DNA from: Mytilus californianus | Taxonomy: Eukaryota > Mollusca > Bivalvia > Mytilida > Mytilidae | Direction of reading: 5' to 3' | Length of the DNA: 64,000 nt | Assembly: GCF_021869535.1 (NCBI RefSeq) | Contig: NW_026262712.1 | Location: 53,572,384 to 53,636,383, forward strand | Shown: piece after piece, positions 46,154-56,815 of the stretch | How the letters are laid out: every line of letters begins with the position of its first letter | Position numbering within the stretch: position 1 is the first letter of the stretch | Notes under the pieces: model-generated | Told to the model about the DNA's origin: nothing | The model's input: only the letters and a program-made list of their open reading frames with translations | The model's database searches: none | Position numbers and translations under genes: made by a program

Positions 46154-46339
46154 ATTACATTTACTTCATTTGAACTTTTGGTGGATAGTTGTCTCATTGG
46201 CAATCATACCACAATACCTTAATTATATTTATATTGATAATACCTTCATCCTTTATTGTCATATTCATTATTGATATAATATCGTGTATGTAGGTAAAAC
46301 ATAGAGGTGTTGACAATCTTATACTTCCATGATTAAAAA

Positions 46340-46401
46340 GGTATATGCATGAAAAAAGTCATTGAACAAGTTAACACCATAAATAATACAGAACTCTTTA
46401 A
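46340..46401 (+). pseudogene. LINE ORF fragment left of the TTAA element
   Basis: Open codons up to '...AACTCTTTAA' join in frame with the LINE sequence that resumes at 50306 once the inserted element and one TTAA copy are removed. The stop upstream (46334) and short length show the LINE copy was already 5'-degraded. Confidence 0.65.
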
Positions 46402-46999
46402 CCACGGGTAGTAACCTCGTCATATCGAGAAGCGTTTAGTACAGTGATTTTGTCATAGTTTGGTTAAGATGAACATGGTTGTGTTAAGTGTTTTTGATGA
46501 CAAACAGTGTCAAAATATAAACATTCGAATAGTTTGTTAATGGAACTAATGACAACAAATTCAAGCTGGTAAGCATCTTTGTTTATAGGTAATATGTTAG
46601 CACATCAAAATTTGTATCATATAGTTATTAATTTGACACAGAATAATACTTGCGTATGTCAAAATTTAAAAGTTGTGATTTGTTTCTAATGCATAAAGAA
46701 AAGTGGTTTGCTAACTGTCTGCTACATCACATATTTTGTTATGATATAAAACTGCTGTCAATTATCCCGAAAAACTACCCCTAGTGCACACAATTTGAGA
46801 TTACAGAATATTCGGTGTCATGGTTTGGTTTATTCGTGTCATGGTTTATTTCATGTTGAACATGGTTCAGTTATGTGATTCTATTCGTGAATAAAGGAAG
46901 AGTAACGATCAAAATAAACAGACATTATATATTGAATTACTCTTTTTTAAATCGTTTTTATTGGAATACAAAAGGACATATATACGCACATTCAATGTA

Positions 47000-47160
47000 G
47001 TATTATATATATTAAGTACATGCGGTCTGATTGCCAATGAGATAACTATCCACCCGAGACCGAAATGACGTAGATGTAAGCAACTATATGTCGTCGTACG
47101 GCCTTCAACAATGAACAAAATCCATACCTTTTAGCAAGCTATAAAAGGCTCCGACAAACT
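47000..47160 (+). repeat. Family A-related fragment in the TTAA element
   Basis: Shares 'tgattgccaatgagataact' and 'gtacggccttcaacaatgaa' with 35985-36425. Confidence 0.65.
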
Positions 47161-47566
47161 TATATGTAAAAAACAATTAAATGAGAAAACCAATGTATTA
47201 TACAATATTACAAAAACATAATCATTTTTATTCGGTTCGTAAAAATAATTGATAAAAGTGGACATTTAATCGGCTTCATTCTGATTCGGAATTGTGATTT
47301 TTCATATATTTAAATTCTGAACTTGTGTGTATTTTTTTGTTATTTTAATTTTACTAATAGTTTATAAAACAAATAAGTTTTAACTGTTGTCCATGTCACG
47401 CGTTAACTCTTTGTTTCGTGGATGCTTGAAGACTTATCGTGTCCTCTTGATATCTTTTGGTTACTTAGTAGTTTTGTAGTTGGGATACTATAGCATGGGC
47501 GTATAACCCCACATCTCCATTAATTCATCATAGACTGGTTCAAAATAAAACAACAGATATATAGGC

Positions 47567-47716
47567 TGTGTTTGGATATACGCCAGAGGTGGCCTATGGT
47601 TATCCATAGGTACCTTTGGTTTGATATTCTATATATCAAAATATCAAACCATGGGTACCCAAAGATACCTATGGGTAACCATAGGCTGCCTTAGGCGTAT
47701 ATCCAAACACAGCCAT
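47567..47716. mobile_element. Foldback MITE, 150 bp
   Basis: Arms start 'ggctgtgtttggatatacgc' and are almost perfectly inverted over about 70 bases, with a short AT-rich centre ('attctatatatcaaaatat'). Bordered by ATA on both sides, a possible 3-bp target duplication. Nested in the TTAA element. Confidence 0.8.
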
Positions 47717-47949
47717 AGTTTGGTAGAAAAAAAAGTAGAACAAAAATTACTTTTTGACTAGCTGATACGTTTTGCAACTTTAAGTAGACGTTTTTACACA
47801 TTTTACAAGTGATGCCGCTCACGATATCATCGACAGAGTCAATCATGGACATACGGAGAAAATAATCTATGTGAAACAGAAGCAGCGCTTTCTGTTTTTG
47901 TAATTATTATCTCAAAAGTTTAAAAGAGCAGTGGCTATCTAAATTATAA

Positions 47950-48490
47950 AAGCAAAATAACAAAAATACGGGACTTTGAGGAAAATTCTAAACGGAAAGT
48001 CACTAATCAAATGGCAAAATCAAATACTGAAACACATCAAACGAATGGATAACAACTGTCATATTCCTGACTTGGTACAGGAATTTTTGCTGTAGAAAAT
48101 GGTGGATTAGACCTGGTTTTATAGCCAGCTTAACCTCTCACATGTATGACAGTCGCATAAAATTCCATTATATTGACGACGATGTGTGAACAAAACAAAC
48201 AGACATAATAGGTAAAAATGTCAAAACATAAGGGTACAGTAGTCAATATTGTGTTATAATCATAGTCACTATAAAAACAAAACAAATATTTCAACAAAGA
48301 AAAACAAAAAGGCAAAGCACATAAGCAAAAACGAAAGACAAGAATACAAAAATTTACCATAGCACAATAACACAATGACGGGATATATAAGTACCGAGCC
48401 ACGTCAAATGGATTGGGCCAAAAATAGACTAAACAGTTAAAGTAATAATTTACAACAACAAATAAAAGAGTACCATAACACGTCATTAAG
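47950..48490 (-). repeat. Family J repeat, inverted long copy
   Basis: Contains 'catattcctgacttggtaca', 'aaaatggtggattagacctg' and 'ccattatattgacgacgatg'. The minus-strand frame at 48130-48501 is a by-product of this repeat. Confidence 0.65.
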
Positions 48491-48539
48491 GTGACAAACA
48501 ATGTCAGTACTTAGAATCTATACTTAAAGACCATCTTTT

Positions 48540-49660
48540 ATTATTTGTGAAGTTGAAAAGGAATATTTACCCACAAGGTCTTCCGATGAACTTTTTTGGA
48601 AAAGGGACGAGACGTTCTTTGACATACCCCTGGTTCATCAACTTTCTGCTCAGACACTGGTGACGGTTTACAAAGTCTGAGTAGCATCTGCAAGCTCTTG
48701 AATATCGAATGAGTTGGGAAATGTATATCCTATATCCAGGAGAATTGGTATATTGCTACTAAGGTTGGAGAAAGTGATAATTTTAAAATTAAAATCGTCT
48801 CGTTTGTCATAGATTCTGGTACAAAGATGACCGCTCATGTCAAATTCGAGGTATAAGTCTAAAAATGAGGCAGAGGAAGCCGTGTCTGTTGTTCCTTTAA
48901 TATTTAGTTCTGGGGATGTATTAATGGAATTCAATCAGAAAAGTCTGGATTGTTAATGGAAAGATCAATATATATGAATGTGAAATTAAATGACCTGGCT
49001 TCTTTGATCTTCTTGTTTTTTACAAATGTCTGAAGGAACTCCGACTAATATGGAGATAAGAAGAGGTCGCTGCCGCACAGTTCGCTCCCATAGAAATACC
49101 GACAATTTTGTGACAAAGTCTACCTCCAAATTCAACAAATATTTTGTCAATAAGAAACTCCAGCATACTGGTCACTTGTTCCTCTGTGTAGCATGTTTTA
49201 TTTTTTTGTTCACTATTAACAAAATATGCCGTATGGTATCCAAAAGTAATAAATGTATAGCGTGCGCTACCATTTTTATGTTGAAAAGCATTGTAGATTT
49301 AAATTATTTCTTTTAGACGATTTTTCAATTACACATAGGGAATGGTGGTACACAGGGTTGAAAAATTAAACGTTTTGATAGAACTAATTTCAGAGAAAGA
49401 TCGAGATTTACATTTATTCAGAAGTTCTTTAAGAGTTTTTTTAAAATCCATACATGGTTAATACCACTACGACAGTAAATTGTTTCACGGTATTTCTGAA
49501 AACCCTCTTTCATTGCGGAAAGAATCTTTGTCAATCTAATGAACAATTCTTTCGTCGAACATGCAGATGAGCTGGCAATGAACGACTGTTTGAATGGAAT
49601 TTTGTGAAGCTATTTAGGTATCCAATACAAACAAGGTAAGTCATCCGAACTGCTGCTCAA
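48540..49660 (-). pseudogene. RT1-family reverse-transcriptase relic, inverted
   Basis: Minus-strand translation, read from 49660 down, gives a degraded 'LHKIPFKQSFIASSSACSTK' block, 'VGISMGANCAA' (motif B region), 'YDKRDDFNFKIITFSNLSS' and a degraded 'ISQLIRYSRACRCYSDFVNR'. Order matches the 40950 copy but includes more of the N-terminal RT. Full of frame changes. Lies within the TTAA element. Confidence 0.6.
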
Positions 49661-50305
49661 AGTAATGATCATTGAAGCTATTAAGGACTTTGAATCACCA
49701 AAATCTCATCCTTGTCAAATGATGTTTTTGTATGTGGGATTACATGAGTGCTATTTTTTTCCTTATTCTTTTACAAGACACTCGTAGTAGTACGATTTGC
49801 ATACAAAGACAAGTCACGAACAGTTAAATTGTTTAATGTACGCTTTGCCAATTACAGCATCTAATTTTGGTTTAAAAGGCTTTTTTTCTACTTAGTCAGT
49901 TGGTAAATTGTGTAACTTCGTTTAATTACAAGCGTTTTTAAACAAACTATCAATATTGAGCTGAAACAGTTATATATTAATTTTGATCTAAACCATGACA
50001 AACTTGATCAAAACCATGACGAATTTCTAGACACTTAACCGAACCATGTCATAACTTAACCAAACCATAGCAATTTCGATAGTTTGCTTATTTTGCGTTA
50101 GTTTCTAGAAAACAACACTTCCAATGTAGATCGTTTGACTAACAATGCAAATTAAAACATCGTATTTGCTTTTTATTTGCTCGTATGAATAGAACTGAGG
50201 CAATCGTTCGGGGAAGTAACTTAACACAACCATGTTCATCTTAACCAAACTATGACAAAATCACTGTACTAAACACTTCTCGATATGACGAGGTTACTAC
50301 CCGTG

Positions 50306-51190
50306 TTAACGATCGCGGAAAAGATAATGGAAATAAACTTAGAACATACAGGCAATACAAAAGTAACTGTTCCGTGGAACCGTATGTTTCCAAAATTATT
50401 TTACGGTCGTACCGACGTGTAATGGCCCTGTTTCGTGCAGGCTCACTCCCGTTAGCCATCGAGACTGGAAGATACACCAAGCCGCCAATACCTGTTGAAG
50501 ATCGTTTATGTATTTATTGTTCTGTCAATAGTGTTGAAACTGAGAAACATTTTTTATTGAACTGTTGTCTATAATGACTTAAGATTTGACCTTTACTCAG
50601 AATGTTCACAACATATTAATAGTTTCGAAAATTTGAATGATGATTTAAAATCTATACAAATCATGAATTGCTCCGAGATTCAGCCATTTTTATGTAAAAG
50701 TATTTATAAGTTTTTTATGCGACTTAAATTGTTTACATAAATTTTTAACCGTTTTTATGCGACTTTAATATTGTTTACTTTTAAAAAAATATTTAACCTT
50801 GAATAATCATTTTAATTAATTCTGTTTATTTTCATTATGCATATTAGTTTTTTTTTCTAGATATCTTTACGTAAATATTTTCACATATGTATGAAGTTTT
50901 AGATAAATGTAAAGTAAATATTTTTAACGAAAATGTTTTATATATTTTTCTTTCGAATTATTCATCATGTTGAAAATACTCTTAAATCATAGTTATTAGT
51001 TTTAAATATATATAGTATTTCAAAGTATTGTTGGATTTTTATATTTGTATATATTTTGTGCAACGTGTCTTATAAGCCAAATTGATATGGCTGGGTATTG
51101 ATTGTTCTATGTATGTTTTAATGTTATTGTATAATATGTATGTCAATCAATATGTGACACAATAATAAAATAGATTATTATTATTATTTT
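50306..51190 (+). pseudogene. LINE 3' end (polymerase C-terminal domain and 3' UTR)
   Basis: Translation gives 'NKLRTYRQYKSNCSVEPYVS', 'ALFRAGSLPLAIETGRYTK' and 'DRLCIYCSVNSVETEKHFLL', with a C-x2-C...H zinc-knuckle-like end typical of non-LTR retrotransposon proteins. A one-base shift near 50570 precedes 'YNDLRFDLYSECSQ', and the frame closes near 50740. It is followed by an AT-rich 3' UTR ending in 'aataataaaatag' and an ATT-repeat tail near 51160-51190. The TTAA element split this LINE. Confidence 0.75.
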
Positions 51191-51825
51191 ATTCTATGCA
51201 TTTAGCGGCTGATAAGCAATGCCACTAATGTCGACAAGAGAGGACTATGCTTTTTTAATTAATCTGAATTGTGACTGCCTCATTGGTCATTTTTAAGACT
51301 TTGATTGATGTTCAATTTGAAGAATTCTAAATTAACTAGTAGAAATAATATACCTTGAACAAAATGGCTACAAGGAAGATTAACACCTGTGTAATCAAGG
51401 TGTGATCGATATATGTACAAGTATGATGTAGTATTTAAATGTACACAAGTATTAGATTTTTACAATATCTCTTACAAAGAATGAAGAACTTAATTAAGTA
51501 AACATAACTTCACATCTAAGACGGCAAGAGTCCAATTTCTTTCCTTTGAATACAGACACTGTAAGCATGGAATCCCTCCATTCGGATTAAAACTCAAATC
51601 TATCAAAACTCGCCCGCTCGTCATATGATCATAGCGAAATCAGAGATCTATGTTTTAATTAGATTGGGAATTACTGTCCCTTATTGCTAACTGCTTTTCT
51701 GGTCCCTGATTTGTTTTTTGTGATCTGATCAAACGGCTTAAAAATAGACCACTGCTAGTTACATCTCACGCATTTTTCCAATAAGTTTAATGAATACAAT
51801 TGCATTGACAATCTTTGTTATTATA
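51191..51825. other. Gene-free stretch
   Basis: No open frame or recognised repeat apart from scattered similarity to 37855-37990 ('aaaatggc...aaggaa', 'gatcgatat'). Confidence 0.3.
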
Positions 51826-53020
51826 AACAGCTGTTATTCCGTTTGAATTAAATTTGACAGAGCGATCAGCTACCTCAAGCAAACCCTAGGGGAATGTGAT
51901 ATCTTGTTTAATTCTAAGAGTATCAATCATTGCTTTTCAACATCATCATTGTCACCGAATTATTCAAGTATCAAAAATGCATATGTAATACTAAGAACTT
52001 ATCTCACATACATATACAAGGTATTCCAAACTTTCAAAAAAAGGTAAGGTGTCAATTAATATGATTTTGCATCAAAACACATCATAACTATAACAAGCTT
52101 ATCAGTTTGCTCTTTTATACATATTTGATTATCATAAAGGTATATCATTTTCATTTTTGTTTAATTTTGGTCGATTTGTTACAAGCAACAAAGAGAATCG
52201 GACAACAATCCTAGCAGCAAAACTCACAAACTTTTACCAATAATGGATCTGAGTTACGCCGCTTTGTTTGACAAATAAATGAAAAGTATTTAGAGAATCT
52301 AGACGAAATTTGAATTTATATACTTAATAAAGATGAATTTTGTACAACGATTTTGTGGTTCTGGTCCTGCCTTGAATTAAATATACATGGTTTATAATAT
52401 ATAAGATGAAGAAATATATGTAGGTGTATAACTATATGAACATTAGTATTTCTTTTTACTGTATTTTTTTTTATTTTAAGTTTTAAAAAATCATAATGTA
52501 TTGTTTTGTGTGTTTTAATGTCGTGCTGCCCATCGAGGGCCCTTTATTTGCACAATAAATATTCTTATCTTTAATATCGCTTTAAACAACTAAAACTGGG
52601 GCAAAATGGGAAATCACACAATTTTACAATTCTCGGTGCTTCAATCTGCCTGAACATATCTTAACTAATGAGACCGGCTGCGAGAATATGATACAATATT
52701 TATCCTGAAAAATGCATCTGTTGCGAGTACAGGAGTAGCAATTTTAATTTGCTGCAAAGGAAAAATACTTACACCAAATTCACCTGCATCGGCAAAAACA
52801 TTCTATTGTATTACCCACGTATACCGAATGTGTAATGTTTTCTTTCGTTTTAGTTATTTCTGTCATGATAAATGCTTACCAATTTAAAAATTGGATGAAC
52901 AAAAAAATAAAGAATAGAGAACAACTGGGTGTTAAAATATACAGAATAGAGATTAATGGGGGTCAATAACAGGCAAAAAGTTATACATAATAGAGAAAAT
53001 GACCGTAACAATTTGAAAAT
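51826..53020 (+). repeat. Segmental duplication, arm 2
   Basis: Counterpart of 39690-40930, without the RT1 insertion. Similarity continues through 53090-53370. No coding content. Confidence 0.65.
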
Positions 53021-53169
53021 ACAAAATGAAGCACTATCCCCCTTTCCAGACCCTCAAACATGATGCATCCCAAACTTATGTCGCAGGTTTGGACGTCTCT
53101 TTTATAGCAAGCATTCTTTCTGTAATGGTTACTTTTCATGTATTCTTTTACACATATATGGGTCAATCA

Positions 53170-53600
53170 TTAATTTCTGATGATATATCTGTATACCAAA
53201 TATCAAATCAATTGTTTCGTGCGCTTTAAAGAAGAAAGTGTGGAACACTGGGTTTTTTTTTATTGTTATTTTGTTTTCCTATTCCAAGGGCCATATGTTC
53301 AGCAAAGTCCGTCTACCGGAACGAAACCCGTACACCATCCGTGACTTCTCATGACATAACTATAAACCAAATAGCTCTTATTTTCAAGCAATGTTCTGTT
53401 TCCAAGGACCACAACTTTATTCGACACAAATCGCTCAACCCTCAAACTTAATCTTTAACTTTCTACGATATGACTTTATTTTCCATATATTAAACCAATG
53501 GATAGAAGCATTACATGAAAAAGTGCGACAAACTTACCGGACAAACAGAGTGCAAAACTTTATATAGTCCCCTTCGTCTCCGGCGGTAGGAAACTCATAC
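53170..53600 (+). repeat. Family C repeat
   Basis: Words 'ccaaatatcaaatcaattg', 'tttccaaggaccacaacttt' and 'ttaccggacaaacagagtgc', ending near 'ctccggcggtagg'. The longest family C copy in the window. Confidence 0.6.
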
Positions 53601-53759
53601 ATGAATGAGACAGCAACCTAACAACACGAATAACCGAATGACAATCGCATCCTTAATGAGGTTGCAACTTGAAAAAAATGAAACCGTCTAGAATAATTTT
53701 GTCTGGTACATTTAAGTAAGAGTGAGTGCTTGTGTTTTGTGCTGTTACACCACTGTTGA

Positions 53760-54075
53760 TGTTTAAGAAAAGGGTATGGCGCCATCTAACTAGTTAAACA
53801 CGCATTCTGTATGTGCCTGTCCTAAGCAAGGAGCAGGTAATTCAGTGGTTGTCGTTTGTTGTTGTGTTACATACTTGTTTTTCGTTCATTATTTTGTACA
53901 TAAATTTGGCCGTTAGTTTTCTCGTTTTTATTGTTTTACATTTGTCATTTCTTGACCTTTTATAGCTGGCTATGCGGTATGGGTTTTACTCATTGTTGAA
54001 GGCCGTACGGTGACCTACAGTTGTTAAAGTCTGTGTCATTTGGTCTTTTTTGTCAATCATACCTCATATTTCTTA
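53760..54075 (-). repeat. Family A-related repeat, inverted
   Basis: Contains 'tcattgttgaaggccgtacg' and 'gtgacctacagttgttaa', the inverse of words at 36060-36090. A further short piece is at 54440-54500. Confidence 0.65.
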
Positions 54076-54566
54076 TTTTTATACGTAATTATATATCCAC
54101 TAGAATAATAGTCGAACATAAGCAATGTCTAACAAAATTACAACTATAAGTTGACCTTAGATGGTTAATTATTGGTCTCTTTATGTCCGTTAATTTTTTG
54201 TGCTCTTCAATATTTGATTTATTTGATTTCCCAAATTTTCTGACTATAGTTTACCCGAATGATTGAGGAGACACGAGTTATGCACTTTCTCTAGGGTTTT
54301 TAAACAGGTATTGATGTAAGTTTTCGATGAAAAGGAAGCAAAAATTCTATAGTAACATAAATCACCGTAAACAAAGATATGGTGTCTCTTTTGACCAAAA
54401 CTATACCCTTTTTATTAGCGAACATAAGCACACAGTAACCTAGAGTAGTTAACTTCTGTCATTTGGTCTCTGGTGGAGAGTTTTCGCATTGGCACATCTT
54501 ATTTTTATACCCAGAACAACGAAACTTATGAAAAAATACATAACTTTCTTGTTGAAATGCATTGAA

Positions 54567-54782
54567 TACTGTGGATTCATTATTTTTCGTCGGATACCAA
54601 TTTTTGTGGATTTCATGGGTACAGGTGAACCACGAATTCAAATGTTCAACGTATAACGTATTTTCAATAGGCTTTGTACACAGAGATTGGTAAAACCACG
54701 AAATTAAATATCCACGAATATGCAAGTTTTCAGCAATCCACGAAAATTGATACCCACGAAAATAAATGAATCCACGGTAGTA
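54567..54782. mobile_element. MITE with ~48-bp inverted ends
   Basis: Left 'tactgtggattcattatttt' and the inverse of the right end (ending 'tccacggtagta') match for about 48 bases through 'taccaatttttgtggatt'. No coding capacity; several internal 'ccacgaa' words. Confidence 0.75.
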
Positions 54783-54789
54783 CTTGCAT

Positions 54790-56035
54790 GATAAACAAGA
54801 GACCCTCAAGAGCCTGAATCGCTCACCTGTTATTTTTTTGCTTCAATCTTTCATCAATGATTATTTTTGCTTTTCAATATATATTAATGAGCGGCATAAA
54901 AATGCCATTTAAATGTATCTGTCATATATACTTCAAAAGCAAATAAATGCATTTTACCCATATGTTCCATTTTAGCCATAGTGTCTATGTTTCTTGACGT
55001 ACAAGAGAATAAAATACAAAATTTATACTAGATTCATTTGAGAAGATTTTTTAAAGTTAAAAAACATAAACAACTTGTGTAAAATTGTGCTTAAAGGGCA
55101 ATAACTCCTGAAGGGGTCAATTGACAATTTTAGTCATTTAACTTTTTGGTAGATCTTACTTTGTTGAACATTTTTGCTGTTTACAGTTTATCTGTATCTT
55201 CAAAATATTCGAGATAATAATCAAAAACTGCAAAATTTCCTTAAAATAACCAATTTAGTGGCAGCAACCCAACAATGGATTGTTCCGTTTGTCTGAAAAT
55301 TTCAGGGCTGATAGATCTTGACCTTTTGAACTTTTTTACTCAATGTCAGATTTTCTCTAAATGCTTTAGTTTCTGAGATATAAGCCAAAAACTGCATTTG
55401 ACCCCTATGTTTTATTTTAGCCATGGCGGCCATGTTTGTCGATGGATCAAAACTTCGGATACAATTCATAAACTAGATACCCTAAGGAACATGCAGTTAA
55501 ACTTTTGAAGGTATTTGGCCCAGTTAGTTTTAGAGTAGAAGATTTTTAAATGTTAGCAAACTTAATGAACAAATTGTGCAAAATTGTCTTTAAAGGGCAA
55601 TTACTCATTAAGGGTTCAATTGACAATTTTGGTCGTATAAACTTTTTTGTAGATCTTACTTTGCTGAACATTATTGCTTATTTCAGATTATATCTATCTA
55701 TAATAACATTCAAGATAATAACAAAAAACTGCAAAATTTCCTTAAAACTACCAATTTAGTGGCAACAAACTGTATTTGACCCCTATGTTCTATTTTTAGC
55801 CATGGCGGCCATGTTTGTCGATGGATCAAAACTTCGGAAACAATTTATAAACTAGATACCCTTAGAAACATTTAGTTAAAGTTTGAAGGTATTTGGCCCA
55901 GTAGTTTCAGAGGAGAAGATTTTTTAAATAGTTTACGACAACAGACGACGACAGACGGACGACGACGGACGCCAAGTGATGGCATAAGCTCACATGGCCA
56001 TGATGGGGCCCTTCGGGCCCCGGTGAGCTAAAAAA
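54790..56035 (+). repeat. Bivalve repeat with internal tandem duplication
   Basis: Runs from 'caagagaccctcaagagcct' to 'gggccccggtgagcta'. Two units (about 55079-55545 and 55566-55925) share 'aaagggcaataactc', 'caattgacaattttggtc' and 'catggcggccatgtttgtcg'; the second is shortened in the middle. A GACGACGGACG run is at 55935-55975. A repeat I recognise from bivalve genomes. Confidence 0.7.
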
Positions 56036-56815
56036 AAACTTGCTAGTGAAGTGAAATAGCTGACCCTTCGGGAGCACTTGAGCGAATCTTGAGTTTTCTG
56101 GAAGGTCAATGTCGCTCAATTTGAAGTGTTTTGCGGAAAACGTTTTTTTCTTTTTCGACACTGTTTTGTGTGGTCCCGCCACCGTATCTCTTTTTAGTGA
56201 CCGATAAATATGAAAAAATATCAAGCTAATGAAAACAATTTGTCGTCAAAATTAACCAATGAGTGAGTATTATCGATGCAGTGGTATGATATTTTCTTGT
56301 TGTCCTGGGACTTCTTTTTATGATTGATAACAGTTTTTTTTGTAATGGAAATTATTGTACATTCTTTGTTTTTTCAATGGCAGAGATCTGAAAAGGAGAA
56401 GTAATGAGAAGCTTGTTCAAATGTTCATTATGGATTTGTCTGTCTAATTTCAAGAACCTGAACAATGCTTTTCTTGACATATTTTAGACACTGGTCTACT
56501 GTTGAAAGTGGTATGCCGAAAACAAGATGTCTCGTGAATTTATGTGCATTATCAGCTGTCTCAAACAAACTGAGAATTGTCAAATTTGAAATACATAGTT
56601 TTTATTTTCAAAACATTATGAATTTACAATCATGATGGATGTTTTAAATGAAATGGCAGAATTAAAGAGTATTTCGGTACATTCATAAATTTTGATAAAA
56701 TTTAACCCGTTTATATCCATATTACAGTACTTAAAATAGTACTTGATTAATTTTTTACATGAACTTACATATGTACAAATTTTACAACACACAAATTATA
56801 TTTGAATAAAAAAAT
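56036..56815. other. 3' flank of the unrecognised gene
   Basis: Contains a minus-strand AATAAA (TTTATT at 56601-56606), about 210 bases past the stop codon of the 56816-58054 gene, suitable as its polyadenylation signal. A minus-strand frame at 56040-56224 runs into the neighbouring repeat and shows no domain. Confidence 0.5.

Larger units (their letters stand above)
46402..50305. mobile_element. TTAA-flanked DNA transposon (piggyBac-like, non-autonomous)
   Basis: Terminal inverted repeats of about 84 bases, starting 'ccacgggtagtaacctcgtc' at the left (one C fewer at the right), differ by only a couple of bases. The element is bordered by TTAA on both sides (46398-46401 and 50306-50309). Subterminal copies of a 'gtcatggtttggtt' motif occur inside each end (46813-46870 and 49990-50070). 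The interior holds no piggyBac transposase, only other repeats: a family A-related piece, a foldback element, family J, and an RT relic. TTAA target use is typical of piggyBac elements; the tip sequence is not one I can name. Confidence 0.8.

Noticed and set aside
48130..48501. 123-codon hydrophobic minus-strand frame
   Set aside because: Falls wholly in a family J repeat; Cys/Phe/Tyr-rich translation typical of T-rich antisense repeat DNA.
55907..56224. 105-codon minus-strand frame
   Set aside because: Half of it is repeat sequence; the remainder has no recognisable domain or clear splice sites.
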